A stretch of 29,491 nt of DNA from Rhynchosporium graminicola (Eukaryota; Ascomycota; Leotiomycetes; Helotiales; Ploettnerulaceae), in NCBI GenBank assembly GCA_900074885.1, contig FJUW01000085.1, forward strand, positions 1-29,491, written 5' to 3'. A model generated the notes under the pieces. It searched no databases. It was not told the origin of the DNA and worked only from the letters and a program-made list of their open reading frames with translations. The translations under genes were made by a program, and so were the position numbers. This document shows positions 1 to 11,942 of this stretch, one piece after another (position 1 is the first letter of the stretch; every line of letters begins with the position of its first letter).

Positions 1-2358
1 TAGAATCTAATTAGATACTATTAGTTATCTTTATATAATTAGGAGATAACTCTAGCTATTATACTATTAGAAGTATTAGTTTCTAGTTTAGTTTATAATT
101 TAAGGTCGAAATAGTATAGTTTCTGCACCGATAGTAGCTATTAATATAAATTATCGAAAGACTTCTTATAATTATTAGTAAAATTCTATAGTATTATAAG
201 CCGAGTAAGTACTAAGAGAGGTTTAGCGATAATACTGAAATTCCGAATAAATTAATAATAGAACTTATAGAATCCTAGGAAAGATTTTATAGCTATTACC
301 GTTTCGGGGTATTTCTAGTCTACTAATAGTATTACCTTCTCGGGATCTGGCTCGATTCCGTTAGTAGTAATAATATATCTAAGGTATTTAGTCCGAGTAA
401 TATAGAATTCGCTTTTCTTAATATCTACTTAAAGTCTAGTATCTATTAAGCGTTATAATACTAATTTAATATATTCCTTATATTCCTAGAGCGTTTCCGA
501 GTATATAAAGATATTATCTAGGTAAACTATATAGAAATTATCTAAGTAGTCTAATAGTATATTATTCATATATCGCTAGTACGTATTAGGTCTATTATAG
601 AGCTTAAAAAGTAATACTTTATATTTATAGGATCCGAAGCGAGTTCGGAAGGTAATATACTTCTCTGATTCGGGGTCTATACGGATATAGTTAAATACTA
701 CTTAGATATCTAGTTTAGTAAAGATTACTACTTTAGATATATAGATTAAGAGCTTATCGATCCTAGGTATTAGGTAGGAATCCTTTCGAGTGATCGTATT
801 AAGCTTATAATAATTAATATAGAAGCGTAATTCTCTATCGGCCTTCTTAATAAATAGTATAAGTAATATAAAGGGACTTTAGCTAGATTCGATAAATCCC
901 TTATCTAAGTTCTCTATAAGATACTCCTTAGTTACTTATAATTCGTCTATAGATTACTAATATAAGAGCGAATATATATTAGGTAATAGTTCTTCTAGAA
1001 TGATTTTATAATCGTATAAGTGATATAGCAGAAGAATATTAGAATCCCGCTTCGAAAAGGCTTCCTTAAGGGTATAGTACTATTCTAGTAGCTTTTCGGC
1101 TATAAGTCGTTCGGTATCGGGATCCTTAGGAGAGTCGCTATTTAGATAGTCTTATAAGAGGTAGTCTATCTTATAGATACTAATAAAGAATAATTCGGAA
1201 CCTTTATATTTTATATTAAAGTAAAAAGTCGTAGTACTAATTTAGTAAATCGGAACTAGTTTCTAGATCCTTAGAGGTTAAAAGGAGTACTTATAATAAG
1301 GTTTCAGCGCAAGTACCTTTCTTAATAAATTCGGAGCAGAAAGGAGTTCGGATTCCTTAGCGATAAGCGGAAATAAGTTAAAAGGTAAGAATAATATATT
1401 AATATACTATATTACTACTATTTAGTATAATTAGCGTTAATCTAGTTAGTTTATAGCTAAGTCCCGCGTGTTAGTATCGATTTAGTAAGATTAATTAATA
1501 TTAGGTTTATAAGGCAGTAGAGTTATAATTATCTCCTTATCGTATTAGAGAGTAGCTAGATAGCGTTCCGATTATAATAGCTTATAGTAGAGCGTATCTA
1601 GCTTAACCTGAAATTATTATATCTATTTAATACTAATAATTATATCTTATTATCCTAAATCGAGGAGAATAAAAGAGTAGTTATAAATACGCTTACTATT
1701 AATAGAAAAGTATAAATATATAAAATAAGTAATATAAGTTCTAATAGACTATTAGAAACTATATATTAGAATAGAATAAGATAGTAGCTCGATTTTAATA
1801 CTAAGGGCCCCTGATAGTCGTCCGGTAAGAGTATAATTAATAAATAGATAACTATTCGCTCTAGTATCGATCAGGCTATTTATAGAGACTCTTAGCTCGT
1901 TTATATTAATTATAGTTAGGTATATAAATTACTTACCTCTTATTAGGGAGTTAAGGTCTAGATTAAAGAGATTATACTTATATAGACTTAAGAAGGAGTT
2001 TTTACTTAAGCCTTATTATTTCCCTCTAGTATTAGTCTAGATTCGGAGAGTACGTCTTCTACTACTTCCTTAGTTACTTAATCCTCTTCCGGAAATTCGT
2101 TAATTAATTATACCTTAGGCAGGTTAGAGTAATCTAGCTTAATATAACTAAGCTATCTATAACTATAATACTTAAAGGGTTCTCCAGTTNTATTAGAATA
2201 GAATAAGGTAGTAGCTCGATTTTAATACTAAAGGCTCCCGATAGTTATCCGGTAAGAGTATAATTAATAAATAGATAACTATTCGCTCTAGTATCGATCA
2301 GGCTATTTATAGAGACTCTTAGCTCGTTTATATTAATTATAGTTAGGTATATAAATTA
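1..2358 (-). pseudogene. A2 pol remnant: protease, reverse transcriptase, start of RNase H
   Basis: Read on the minus strand this matches A1 pol. The protease motif reads LIDTRAN at about 2281-2298, where family aspartic proteases have D-T/S-G; the Gly to Arg change is a G-to-A transition. The same motif recurs at about 1854-1871 because of the duplication around N 2190. The reverse transcriptase catalytic box reads YLDN at 513-524 instead of YLDD, followed by ILIYS. Many stops interrupt the frame at Gln or Trp positions. The 427-bp offset at the N shifts the frame, but taking out one copy restores it. Non-functional. Confidence 0.88.
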
Positions 2359-2616
2359 CTTACCTCTTATTAGGGAGTTAAGGTCTAGATTAAAGAGATT
2401 ATACTTATATAGACTTAAGAAGGAGTTTTTACTTAAGCCTTATTATTTCCCTCTAGTATTAGTCTAGATTCGGAGAGTACGTCTTCTACTACTTCCTTAG
2501 TTACTTAATCCTCTTCCGGAAATTCGTTAATTAATTATACCTTAGGCAGGTTAGAGTAATCTAGCTTAATATAACTAAGCTATCTATAACTATAATACTT
2601 AAAGGGTTCTCCAGTT
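1764..2616. repeat. Direct duplication flanking a single N (probable unmerged contig overlap)
   Basis: Positions 1764-2189 (426 bp) and 2191-2616 are direct copies separated by one N at 2190. They differ at about six sites, all transitions, clustered in the first 60 bases. A1 carries the matching stretch only once (about 7692-8117). The 427-base offset is not a multiple of three, so it breaks the A2 gag/pol frame. All this points to an assembly join, not a biological tandem repeat. Confidence 0.85.
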
Positions 2617-4055
2617 AAAGTAATAAGGCGTTTTAGCGCGGAGGGAGTACTAGCTTATACCGGGGTAGAAGTATATATATATAGTATAGGAGTAGTTTAT
2701 CGAGGAGCTAAGCTTAAGGACTAGTAAGAGGTAGAACTAGTAGTAGTCGTAGTAGTAATAGTAAGCTTATAGTAATATACCTAGGTAATAGCTTTCTCGG
2801 GATAAGTATATTCTGAGTTATAATAATACTTAATATTAAAAGAAAGTAAGGATCTAACTATAGAAGCGTAATCCTTATTCTATATTAGTTTAATAATAAG
2901 AGTTAAAGCGCGTAGGGATAATATAATCTTATCTTATATATAGAAGAACTACTCTTTCTTTTTAACTTTACTTTAGATAGTAGTACTTTGAAATCAACTA
3001 TAAAACTTAGCGAAGGTCTCGCGTATATAGCTAAGTTATTATATTTCTAAGCGGTAGAAAGCGTTATAATAATTATCTTCCTCTAAACTAGTAAGAAAGT
3101 TCTCCTCTAATAAGGAGATTATTTTATTATTAGTTTTAAACTCGTTAGTAAGGTACTAAGGCATAAGATACTTCTTAGCTAATCTAGTAACTAGCTCCTA
3201 TACGAGAACGTACCGGGAGAAATCCGTAGAGTAATAGTCGGCGTTTATAGCTAGCTAGTCTCGTATTAATACTCTCTATTAGAGGAAAGTAAGGTCCGAT
3301 CTATTATCTAGGGATAAGATCTTCTTAGTAAGATAAGACTTCCTAGGGCGTGACTCTACTAATTCGGCGCCGGGAGAGAGAGATAGTTTATTAGGAATAG
3401 TATCCTCTCTCTTAGTACTACGTATCGGAATAGAGTTTATTAGGTTATTAAACTCTACTATACGCGGAAATTATAATATTAGTTCTAGTAGGAGAGTCGA
3501 AGATAAGCGAGGGACCCCTATAAGGAACTTATCTTATACAGAGATTAGTCTATCTATAGTATCTTCTAGAGAGTTATTCTTTTCCTCTTAGTTTACTAAT
3601 TATTATAAGAGAGAATAGATCAGGTTCGAGTTACTTATAGTAGTAAGAGTACTTAGCGATTATACTTCTAGTGAATTTCGCTTTTATTTTCCTTTCTCTC
3701 TTAGTTAGTATTTCCTTAATAAGGTATTAATATTCTCTAAAGTAAGAGACATTTAAAGTAAGGAAAGGTATAACGGATTAAGTTCAGAGGTAGAGCGGGG
3801 AGGATCGCGTTAAGTTCCCTTAGAACTAGAGAGGTCTCTAGTTTATTAGTTAAGAGCTATAATAGTAGCTTAAAAAGGGGTATATTAAAGCTATTTCAGT
3901 AGTAATACGTAGAGGTTAAAGTTCCGGAGTATTTATTATACTTTCTTTAAAATCTATCTATAATTCCTTTATACTAAAGAAGTTATTAAAAGAGAATTAA
4001 AAAAGACATACTCTATTATAATATTTAAAATAAGCTAAATTAAACACTAATTTAT
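2328..4055 (-). pseudogene. A2 gag remnant
   Basis: This is the minus-strand counterpart of A1 gag, colinear over about 576 codons. The position matching the A1 start ATG reads ATA (4053-4055), so RIP has removed the start codon. The zinc-knuckle segment is at about 2553-2601, with its Cys codons changed to Tyr as in A1. In-frame stops are frequent. A capsid-like nucleic-acid-binding structural protein is the family role, but this copy cannot be translated. Confidence 0.82.
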
Positions 4056-4170
4056 AGTTATCCGAGAGATCTCTAGTATCTTAGCTATAAGTAAGTAGTT
4101 ATCGAATAACTAACTTAGTAGTAAGATATTATAGTAAGCTATCTCCGGCTATCTTAATCTTTTTATTTAA

Positions 4171-4393
4171 TATAATGATATAAGACTTAAGGTAATATAT
4201 AAGTAAGAATAAATAAGTAGGAAAGCTAAGAGCGATCTTATATAGTTTACTATAAAAGAAATAAAAAAATAAGGAAGGAAGAAGAAGAGAGATAGAGTAT
4301 AAGGCACCTTATATATATATACTAGTACTAGTCCGATACTATACCGGGTCGGATACTAGTTCTGCCGGGATACCTATGAACTTAGGCCCTATT
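4171..4393 (-). repeat. A2 5' LTR, main part (LTR-A, reverse orientation)
   Basis: This is the reverse complement of LTR-A. The inner end TATAATG at 4171 corresponds to CGTTACA of the A1 3' LTR after RIP. A TATA-rich run at about 4310-4322 matches the LTR promoter. The LTR stops at 4393 inside the motif GGCCCTATT, where B1 starts, and resumes at 26946. The two parts together give 268 bp, against 267 bp for both A1 LTRs. It is a 5' LTR because the element lies on the minus strand. Confidence 0.93.
4389..4393. repeat. Target site duplication of B1, left copy (CTATT)
   Basis: CTATT precedes the TG end of the B1 5' LTR and is repeated at 26941-26945 after its 3' LTR. The uninterrupted A1 LTRs read CTGTT here on the same strand sense, so the target was a single 5-mer in LTR-A that has since mutated by one G-to-A change. 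Confidence 0.92.
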
Positions 4394-4628
4394 TGTAACG
4401 ACTGGTCAGGTTTGGAGGTCTCTCTCTATTGGTGGAAACACTTACTGCTAAGCGAGATTACACGAGTAGAGTTTAGGGGCCCCTTTTCATATATATACTT
4501 CTATTCTCTCTCTACTTCTTTACTCCTTAGTTATAGATTCTTAAGTGATTCTTACTACTTCATATTTATAGTAATATAAGGTCTTATTACTTAGGTAGTT
4601 TTAAGACCTTTCTAGAGTAAGAGTTATA
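4394..4628 (+). repeat. B1 5' LTR (LTR-B)
   Basis: It begins TGTAACGACTGGTCAGG and ends at a RIP-mutated GAGTTATA where the 3' copy has GCGTCACA, so intact ends would be TGT...ACA. The length is 235 bp in all three copies in this window. A palindrome GGGGCCCC (4476-4483) lies just before a TATA-like run (about 4488-4498), a plausible promoter core. The outer 70 bases keep many CA and TG dinucleotides, while the inner end has lost them. Confidence 0.94.
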
Positions 4629-4786
4629 TTATCTATAACTCTTTTACTTATATCTAGGAAGATAGTAAATATCTACTTATATTATACCTCTGTGCCTAAA
4701 GCTACTTAATGTAAGAGACTACGCTATATAGAGAAGGCCTATACTAAGTATAAACTTAAAGAATAGTATCTAAACTGAAGTAACTT

Positions 4787-5870
4787 AAGTCCGATAAATC
4801 GACTACTGGTTCTCTGACTTCCTCTACTTCCTATTCTTTAGCGACTTGTAATACTCGCTATAACTTATTTCTCTCTATAGTAGAGAGTACTCGCGATAAC
4901 GCCTTATCCGAGTTAAGCTCTCTAACTCTTATTATAATTAATAAACTTACTAAGTCGCTAAACCTCCCTGATAATACTCTTATACTAATAGTAACTATAA
5001 GTAACTTATAGGAAGACTACGCTTACTAGCTATAAAAGGCAGAAAGGAAGCTCGCGGAAGAGAGATAATTAAATACTAACTTATCTGCAGAACTATACTA
5101 GTTACGAGACGAGTTCCTAGAACTATATTAGTTAACTACTTAGCGCTCTACTAAGTCTATATCGTTTAATAACGTTTAATCGCGTATAATACTACTATTA
5201 TTAATTAAAGAAGATAACGCTACTCTTACGCCTAATAATCGTTATCGAGAATAATCTACTAGAGGAATATTATTAATATTATACGCTATATATATAGAGA
5301 AGATACCGAACCTTCTAAATAAGCTCTCTGATAGAATCGATTACTCTCTAAAACTCTAGGAAGTATAGATACGTAACACTTTCTAGCGCTACTCTAGCTA
5401 CTTTATCGACGAAGATTACTATAAAGATTAGTTACTTAACTAAACAGAAAGAATAGCTAGAACTTACTTAGAACTTTTATTCTTAGAACTAGAATATAAT
5501 AAAGAAGATAATATAATCGATTTACTTAATATAATTACTTAACTTATCTCTTTCTTATCTAATCTATACGACTAATAAACTATAAGAGCTAGCTATTTCG
5601 CGCTAAAGATAGATTATAAGTAGACCTTCTGGACGTTCTACTACGAGTTTCGTACGGTAGCTTATAAAGCTAGAGTAAATAATTAATCGACTCTGAAAAT
5701 AGACTTAAAGGAGAAGCTACCTATATAGCTACGGAAATAGCTCTTCTAATAGTACTGAACGTTAAGGATACTAGAAGAATACGTTAAGGCTATATAAGCT
5801 AAAGACTAAGGTTAATTTATTGAAAAGACCTACTATTCCGAGTCTTCGGCTAAAGCTAGCGCGACTCGGG
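4787..5870 (+). pseudogene. B1 gag remnant, first part
   Basis: The frame starting near 4787 stays open for roughly 75 codons and then continues with stops only at Gln or Trp positions. A Ser/Thr-rich start is followed by a Glu/Lys/Leu-rich, likely coiled-coil stretch at about 5035-5140. A capsid-like region follows from about 5280 to 5720, with YSSYFIDEDYYKD and RTYLELLFLELEYN runs. The frame is cut at 5870 by A1 and continues in register at 13649 once A1 and one TCGGG are removed. A possible start lies upstream (about 4690-4790), but no clear ATG can be assigned. The role as structural capsid protein is inferred from position and from gag-like sequence. Confidence 0.75.
5866..5870. repeat. 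Target site duplication of A1, left copy (TCGGG)
   Basis: TCGGG precedes the TG end of the A1 5' LTR and recurs at 13644-13648 after the 3' LTR. The same site in B2 (27758-27762, minus strand) has a single uninterrupted TCGGG, a true empty site. Confidence 0.96.
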
Positions 5871-6137
5871 TGTGACGACAGCTCACCTGAATGTCATATG
5901 GGAAGAAGGATAGATAACAGGGCCGAGTTCATAGGTATCCCGGCAGAACTAGTATCCGACCCGGTATAGTATCGGACTAGTACCGGTATATATATATAAG
6001 GTGCTTTATACTCCATCTCTCTTCTTCTTCCTTCCTTATCTTTTTGTTTCCTTCGTAGTAGACTATATAAGATCGCTCTTAGCCTCTCTACTTATTTATT
6101 CTTACTTATATACCGCCTTAAGTCTTATATTATTATA
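5871..6137 (+). repeat. A1 5' LTR (LTR-A)
   Basis: It starts TGTGACGACAGCTCACC. Its inner end is the RIP-mutated TTATATTATTATA, aligned with TTGTGTCGTTACA of the 3' LTR. A TATA run at about 5987-5998 is the likely promoter core and is followed by a pyrimidine-rich CTTCTTC tract. Imperfect dyads (TCCGA...TCGGA) sit just upstream. The primer-binding site directly downstream cannot be recognised after RIP. Confidence 0.94.
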
Positions 6138-6252
6138 TTAAATAAAAAGATCAAGATAGCCGGAGATAGCTTATTATAATATCTTATTACTAAGTTAGTT
6201 ATTCGATAACTACTCGTATATAGCTAAGATACTAGAGATCTCTCAGATAACT

Positions 6253-7980
6253 ATGAATTAAGGTTTAATTCAGCTTATCGTAAATAGTATAATAGAGAAG
6301 GTCTTCGCTAACGCTCCTTTAATAACTCACTTAGTATAAAGGAATTATAGACAGATTTTGAAGAAAGTATAATAAATACCCCGGAACTTCAACCTCTACG
6401 TATCGCCGCCGAAATAGCCCTAATATACCCCTTTTTAAGCTACTATTATAACTCTTAACTAATAAACTAGAGACTCCTCTAGTTCTAGGAGAACCTAACG
6501 CGATCCCCCCCGCTCTACCTCTAAACCTAATCTATTATACCCTTCCTTACCTTAAACGTCTCTTACTCTAGAGAATATTAATACTTTATTAAGGAAGTAC
6601 TAACTAAAAGGAAAAGGAAAATAAAAGCGAAATTCACTAGGAGTATAATCGCTAAGTACTCTTATTACCGCAGGTGACTCGAACCTGATCTATTCCCTCT
6701 TATAATAATTAGCAGACTAAGAGGAAAAGAATAACTCTCTAGAAGATACCGTAGATAGACTAATCTCTATATAAGATAAGTTCCTTATAAGAGTCCCTCG
6801 CCTATCTTCGACTCTTCTATTAGAACTAATATTATAATCTCCGCGTATAGTAGAGTTTAATAACCTAATAAACTCTATTCTAATATATAGCACTAAGAGA
6901 GAGGATATTATTCCTAATAAACTATCTCCCTCTCCTAGCGCCGAATCAGTAGAGTTACGCCCTAGGAAGTCTTATCTTACTAAGAAGATCTTGCCCTTAG
7001 ATAATAGATCGGACCCTACCTTCCTTTAATAAAGAGTATCGATATAGGACCGGCTAGCTATAAACGCTGATTACTACCTTACGGACTTCTCCCGGCGCGT
7101 TCTCGTATAGGGGCTAGTTACTAGATTAGCTAAGGAGTATCTTACGCTTTAGTACCTCGCTAATAAGTTTAAAACTAGCGATAAAATAATCTTCTTATTA
7201 GAAGAGAACTTTCTTACTAGTTTAGAGGAAGACGATTACTATAACGCTTTCTACTACTTAGAAATATAATAACCTAGCTATATACGTAAGACTTTCGCCG
7301 AGTTTCGTAGTCGATTTCAGAGCGCTATTATCTAAAGTAAGGTTAAAAAGAAGGAGTAGTTCTTCTATATATAGGATAAGATTATACTATCCTTACGCGC
7401 TTTAACTCTTATTATTAAACTAATATAGAATAAGGACTATACTTCTATAGTTAGATCCTTACTTTCTTTTAATACTAAGCGTCGCTATAACTCAGAATAT
7501 ACCTATCCTGAGAAAGCTACTACCTAAGTATAGTACCGCAAGCTTACTATTACTACTACGACTACTACTAGTTCTACCTCTTACTAGTCCTTAAGCTTAG
7601 CTCCTCGATAAAACACTCCTGTACTATACGTACGTACTTCTACCTCGGTACAGGCTAATATTCCCTCCGCGCTAAAACACCCTACTACCTCGACCGGAGA
7701 ACCCCTTAGGTATTATAATTATAGATAGCTCAGTTATATTAAGCTAGACTACCCTAACCCGCCTAAGGTTTAATTAATCGACGAATTTCCGGAAGAGGAT
7801 TAAGTAACTAAGGAAGTAATAGAAGATATACCTTCCGAATCTGGACTAATACTAGAGGGAAATAATAAGGCCTAGGTAAAAACTCCTTCCTAGGTCTACG
7901 CAGGTATAATCTCTCTAATCTAGACCTTAACTCCCTAATAGGAAGTAAGTAATTTATATACCCGACTATAGTTAGTATGA
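6253..7980 (+). pseudogene. A1 gag remnant
   Basis: The start is taken as the ATG at 6253-6255, the first in-frame ATG after the leader. It opens a frame that stays colinear for 576 codons to a TGA at 7978-7980, with every intermediate stop at a Gln or Trp position. The N-terminal half is Ser/Pro-rich, the middle (about 7000-7420) resembles a retrotransposon capsid, and the C-terminal zinc knuckle at about 7708-7755 reads YYNYR*LSYIKLDY. The family pattern is CX2CX4HX4C, so the metal ligands have become Tyr by G-to-A or C-to-T changes. Capsid and RNA binding are the family role. Pol lies in the -1 frame and overlaps the end. Confidence 0.85.
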
Positions 7981-10900
7981 ATAGGCTAGGAGTCTCTATA
8001 AATAGCTTAATCGATACCAGAGCGAACAATTATCTATTTATTAATCGCACTCTTACCGGACGACTATCAGGGGCCCTTAGTATTAAAATCGAGCTACTGC
8101 CTTATTCTATTCTAATATATAGTTTCTAATAGTCTATTAGAACTTATATTACTTATTTCATACGTTTATACCTTTCTATTAACGGCAGGCGTATTTATAA
8201 CTACCCTTTTATTCTCCTCGATTTGGGATAATAAGATATAATTATTAGTATTAAATGAATACGACGATTTCAGATTAAGCTAGATACGCTCTACTATAAG
8301 CTACTATAGTCGGAACACTATCTAGCTACTCTCTAATATAATAAGGAGATAATTATAACTCTACTGCCTTATAAACCTAATATTAATCGATCTTACTAAA
8401 TCGATACTAACGCGCGGGACTTAGCTATAAACTAGCTAGATTAACGCCGATTATACTAAATAGTAGTAATATAGTATATTAATATATCGTCCCTACTCTT
8501 TAACTTATTTCCGCTTATTACTAAGGAATCCGAACTCCTTTCCGCTCCGACTTTATCGAGAAAAGTACCTGCGCCGAAACCCTACTGTAAGTGCTCCTCT
8601 TAACCTCTGAGGATCTGGAAACTAGTTCCGATTTACTAAATTAGTACTATAGCTTTTTACTTTAATATATAACGTAAAGGTTCCGAATTATTCTTTACTA
8701 GTATCTACGAGATAGACCGCTTTTTATAAGACTATCTAAATAGCGACTCTCCTAAGGATCTTAATACTGAATAACTCGTAGCCGAAAAGCTACCGGAATA
8801 GTACTATACTCTTAAGGAAGCTTTTTCTAAGTAGGATTCTAATATTCTTCCGCTATATCGCTTATACGATTATAAAATTATTCTAGAAGAACTATTACCT
8901 AACGTATATTCGCCCTTATATTAGTAATCTACGAACGAATTATAAGTAACTAAGGAGTATCTTATAGAGAACTTAGATAAGGGATTTATTAAATCCAGCT
9001 AAAGTCCCTTTATATTACCTATACTATTTATTAAAAAGGCCGATAGAGGATTACGCTTCTATATTAACTATCATAAGCTTAATACGATCACTCGAAAGGA
9101 TTCATACTTAATACCTAGGATCGATAAGCTCTTAACCTGTATATCTAAAGTAGTAATCTTTACTAAACTAGATATCCGGGCAGTATTTAACCGTATCCGT
9201 ATAGACCCCGAATCAGAGGAGTATACTACCTTCCGAACCCGCTTCGGGTCCTATAAATATAAAGTATTACCTTTTAAGCTCTATAACGGACCTAGTACGT
9301 ACTAGCGATATATAAATAATATACTACTAGACTACCTAGATAATTTCTATATAGCTTACCTAGATAATATTCTTATATACTCGGAAACGCTCTAAGAGTA
9401 TAAGGAATATATTAAATTAGTACTATAATACTTAATAGATACCGGACTTCAAGTAGATATTAAGAAAAGCGAATTCTACGTTACCCGGACTAAATACCTC
9501 GGATATATCGTTACTACTAACAGAATCGAGCCAGATCCCGAGAAGGTAGTACTATTAGTGGACTAGAAGTACCCCGAAATAGTAATAGCCGTGAAATCCT
9601 TCCTAAGATTCTATAGGTTCTACTATTAATTTATTCGGAATTTCGGCCTTATTACTAAACCTCTCTTAGTACTTACTCGGCTTATAATACTATGGAATTT
9701 CACTAACGATTATAAGAAGTCCTTCGATAATTTACGTTAATAGCTACTATCAGTATAGAAACTATACTATTTCGACCCTAAATTGTAGACTAAACTAGAA
9801 ACTAATACTTCCGATAGTATAATAGCTAGAGTTATCTCCTAATTATATAAAGATAACTAGTAGTATCTAATTAGATTCTACTCCTATGTTCTTAATAGAT
9901 ATAAACTAAACTAGAAGATCTATAATAAGGAGCTATACGCTATTATTAAGTCTTTCCGAAAATGGAGACTAGAACTTATATCTCTATAACGCTATACTGG
10001 TATATATACGGACTATCGATCCTTAGAATACTTTATAACTACTAAAGTCCTAACTAGTAAGTAAGCTAGATAAATAGAATTCCTTTCCGAATTTAACTTT
10101 TAAATTATATATACACTTAGTAAAGATAACGCTAAAGCTAATATCCTTAGCTATAGGGAATAAGATCTAAAGATATAGGAATAATAGAAATAAGATAATA
10201 GATCTCGGGTTTTACTACTTCTAGACCGCTTAGACCTTAAGATTAACGCGGAACTAGCTAAGTATTATATCGATCAAATTAGTTATATATACCTAATATC
10301 GCTAGGGACTAATACGCTACCGGAACCCGTATATAACTCCTTTGATTTAATCGAGAAACTATACTAATTTAACTAAGAATTATTCTCTAATAAACAGAAT
10401 ATATTAGGAGATAGCTATACTATTAATAATAGTTTACTACTTTATAATAGTTATCTATACGTATAACGCTATACCCTGCTATATATCCGTTTAATTAGTA
10501 AAGTCTATGATTAAGTTTCTTCCGCTTATCTAAATACTCGTAAGACTGCCGAAATAATTTCTACTTATTACTACTAGAAAGGACTTATATCGGATGTAAA
10601 ATAATACACTTGTAATTACCACTCTTATTAGTACTCTTATCCGAAGTAAACGAAATAGTAAGGATTCCTCTACTTATTACCGGTACCTAGCTACTCTATA
10701 TAATACCTAGCTATAGATTTTAAGAACTTCCCGCCTGATAACTAAGGATTTAATAGGATATTAGTATTTATTAACTACTTAAGGAAGGACTCCGTATCAA
10801 TACTGTACTACTATAATATCGATACCCGTAGGATAGCGATATTATTTATCTAATAGATATATTATTTCAGATATACCCCTAAGTTAATTATATCCGACCG

Positions 10901-11942
10901 AGGAGCTTAGTTTATCTTATCTTTCTAATAAGAGTTTTACTATATAATTAGAGTTAAAATTAAGCTCTTTACCTCTTTCTACTAGTAAACCGATAGATAA
11001 ACAGAGATTATAAATCAGTATATTAACTAACGCTTTAGACCTTTCGTCAATTATTACTAGAGTAACTAGGGCGAACTACTACTAATAATAAACCGCGCTT
11101 AAGTAACCTTACCTTACGACTCTATCGGTATAGCGCTATATACCTTTAAATATAATATACTACTACGGAATAGCTAGGACTAGAAGTAATCCACCGGATC
11201 GATACCATAAGAGAAGCTTAACTATACTAATACTAAATCCCTAGCTAAACGTACTAAATCTACTATTAAGGTTATAAAAGCTAATATACTAGTTACTTAG
11301 TATAAGATAAGCGCTATAACTGACCCGAAACGGCGTAGTATTAACTAAGAAGTTAGAAATAAGGTATTTCTCTCTATAAGGAACCTTAAGAATCACTAGC
11401 TAAGTAAGAAGCTATCTAGTCTCTAGGCAGAACTATACTAGGTCCTAGCTAAGATCAGATACTCCTATAAACTAGATTTACCCCCGGGATCTTCTATATA
11501 CGATATATTCGCTCCCGAATTACTCTTTAAGGACCCGGACGACCTATTACTAAGCTAAGAGTTACTAAACTTACCCCCGGAGGTTATCGCTACTTAAGAA
11601 GAGTAGGAGTTATAAGATATACTCGCTATATAGCTCCTAAGAGGTAATCTGAAGTATTAAGTTAGCTAGCTAGGCTATAACTCGGACCTAACTTAGTATA
11701 ACGCTTCCGATCTAATAAGTACTCCGTATAAGCTTAGAGACTTCTATACTACTAACCTAAGTAAACCTAGACCTCTACGTAGACTAGATCAGTAGATTAA
11801 GGCCTAGGAAAACAAAATAAATAACTATAGTCACTTAGAGGATAATAAGCTATTATAGTTACTAGTATCAGAATTTATTACTAAGGATAATCCCCTGATT
11901 ATACTCTATAATAACACTATATCTAAAACTCTACTTCTTTAA
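7950..11942 (+). pseudogene. A1 pol remnant: protease, reverse transcriptase, RNase H, integrase, chromodomain
   Basis: The pol frame is -1 relative to gag and keeps register to TAA at 11940-11942 (about 1330 codons). Protease: LIDTRANN at 8007-8030 (family D-T/S-G). Reverse transcriptase: about 8880-9640, with IFTKLDIR and a catalytic box YLDN at 9357-9368 followed by ILIYS. RNase H: about 9790-10150, with TDYRSLEYF and a DNAKAN-like end. Integrase: about 10600-11200, with ISDRGAQF and a TDR*TE motif. Chromodomain: about 11598-11720, with a DILAI start and LRGNLKY, ending near LGYNSDLT. Family function is reverse transcription, integration and histone-mark-guided targeting. This copy has dozens of stops and mutated active-site residues. 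Confidence 0.93.

Larger units (their letters stand above)
1..4393 (-). mobile_element. Chromovirus A2, left portion (family A LTR retrotransposon, truncated by window edge)
   Basis: This is a second copy of family A in reverse orientation, colinear with element A1. Its inner LTR boundary at 4171 matches 6137 of A1, and the left window edge matches about 9880 of A1, inside RNase H. It therefore holds the 5' LTR, gag, protease, reverse transcriptase and the start of RNase H; the rest lies off the left edge. Its 5' LTR is split by element B1, and the last 45 bp of that LTR resume at 26946-26990. The outer end at 26990 abuts pol sequence of element B2, so A2 inserted into B2. RIP damage is heavy throughout, and a single N at 2190 sits in an apparent assembly duplication. 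Confidence 0.93.

Noticed and set aside
4376..4579. A 67-codon plus-strand open frame with ATG
   Set aside because: It runs across the junction of the A2 LTR and the B1 LTR, so it did not exist before the insertion, and it has no recognisable protein features.
5980..6000. The TA-repeat run as an origin or microsatellite locus
   Set aside because: It is part of LTR-A, recurs in all LTR-A copies and is best read as the LTR promoter TATA region.
7808..8029. A 73-codon minus-strand open frame
   Set aside because: It lies opposite the gag/protease overlap of A1, whose plus-strand frame is clearly the coding one (protease motif). It is a shadow.
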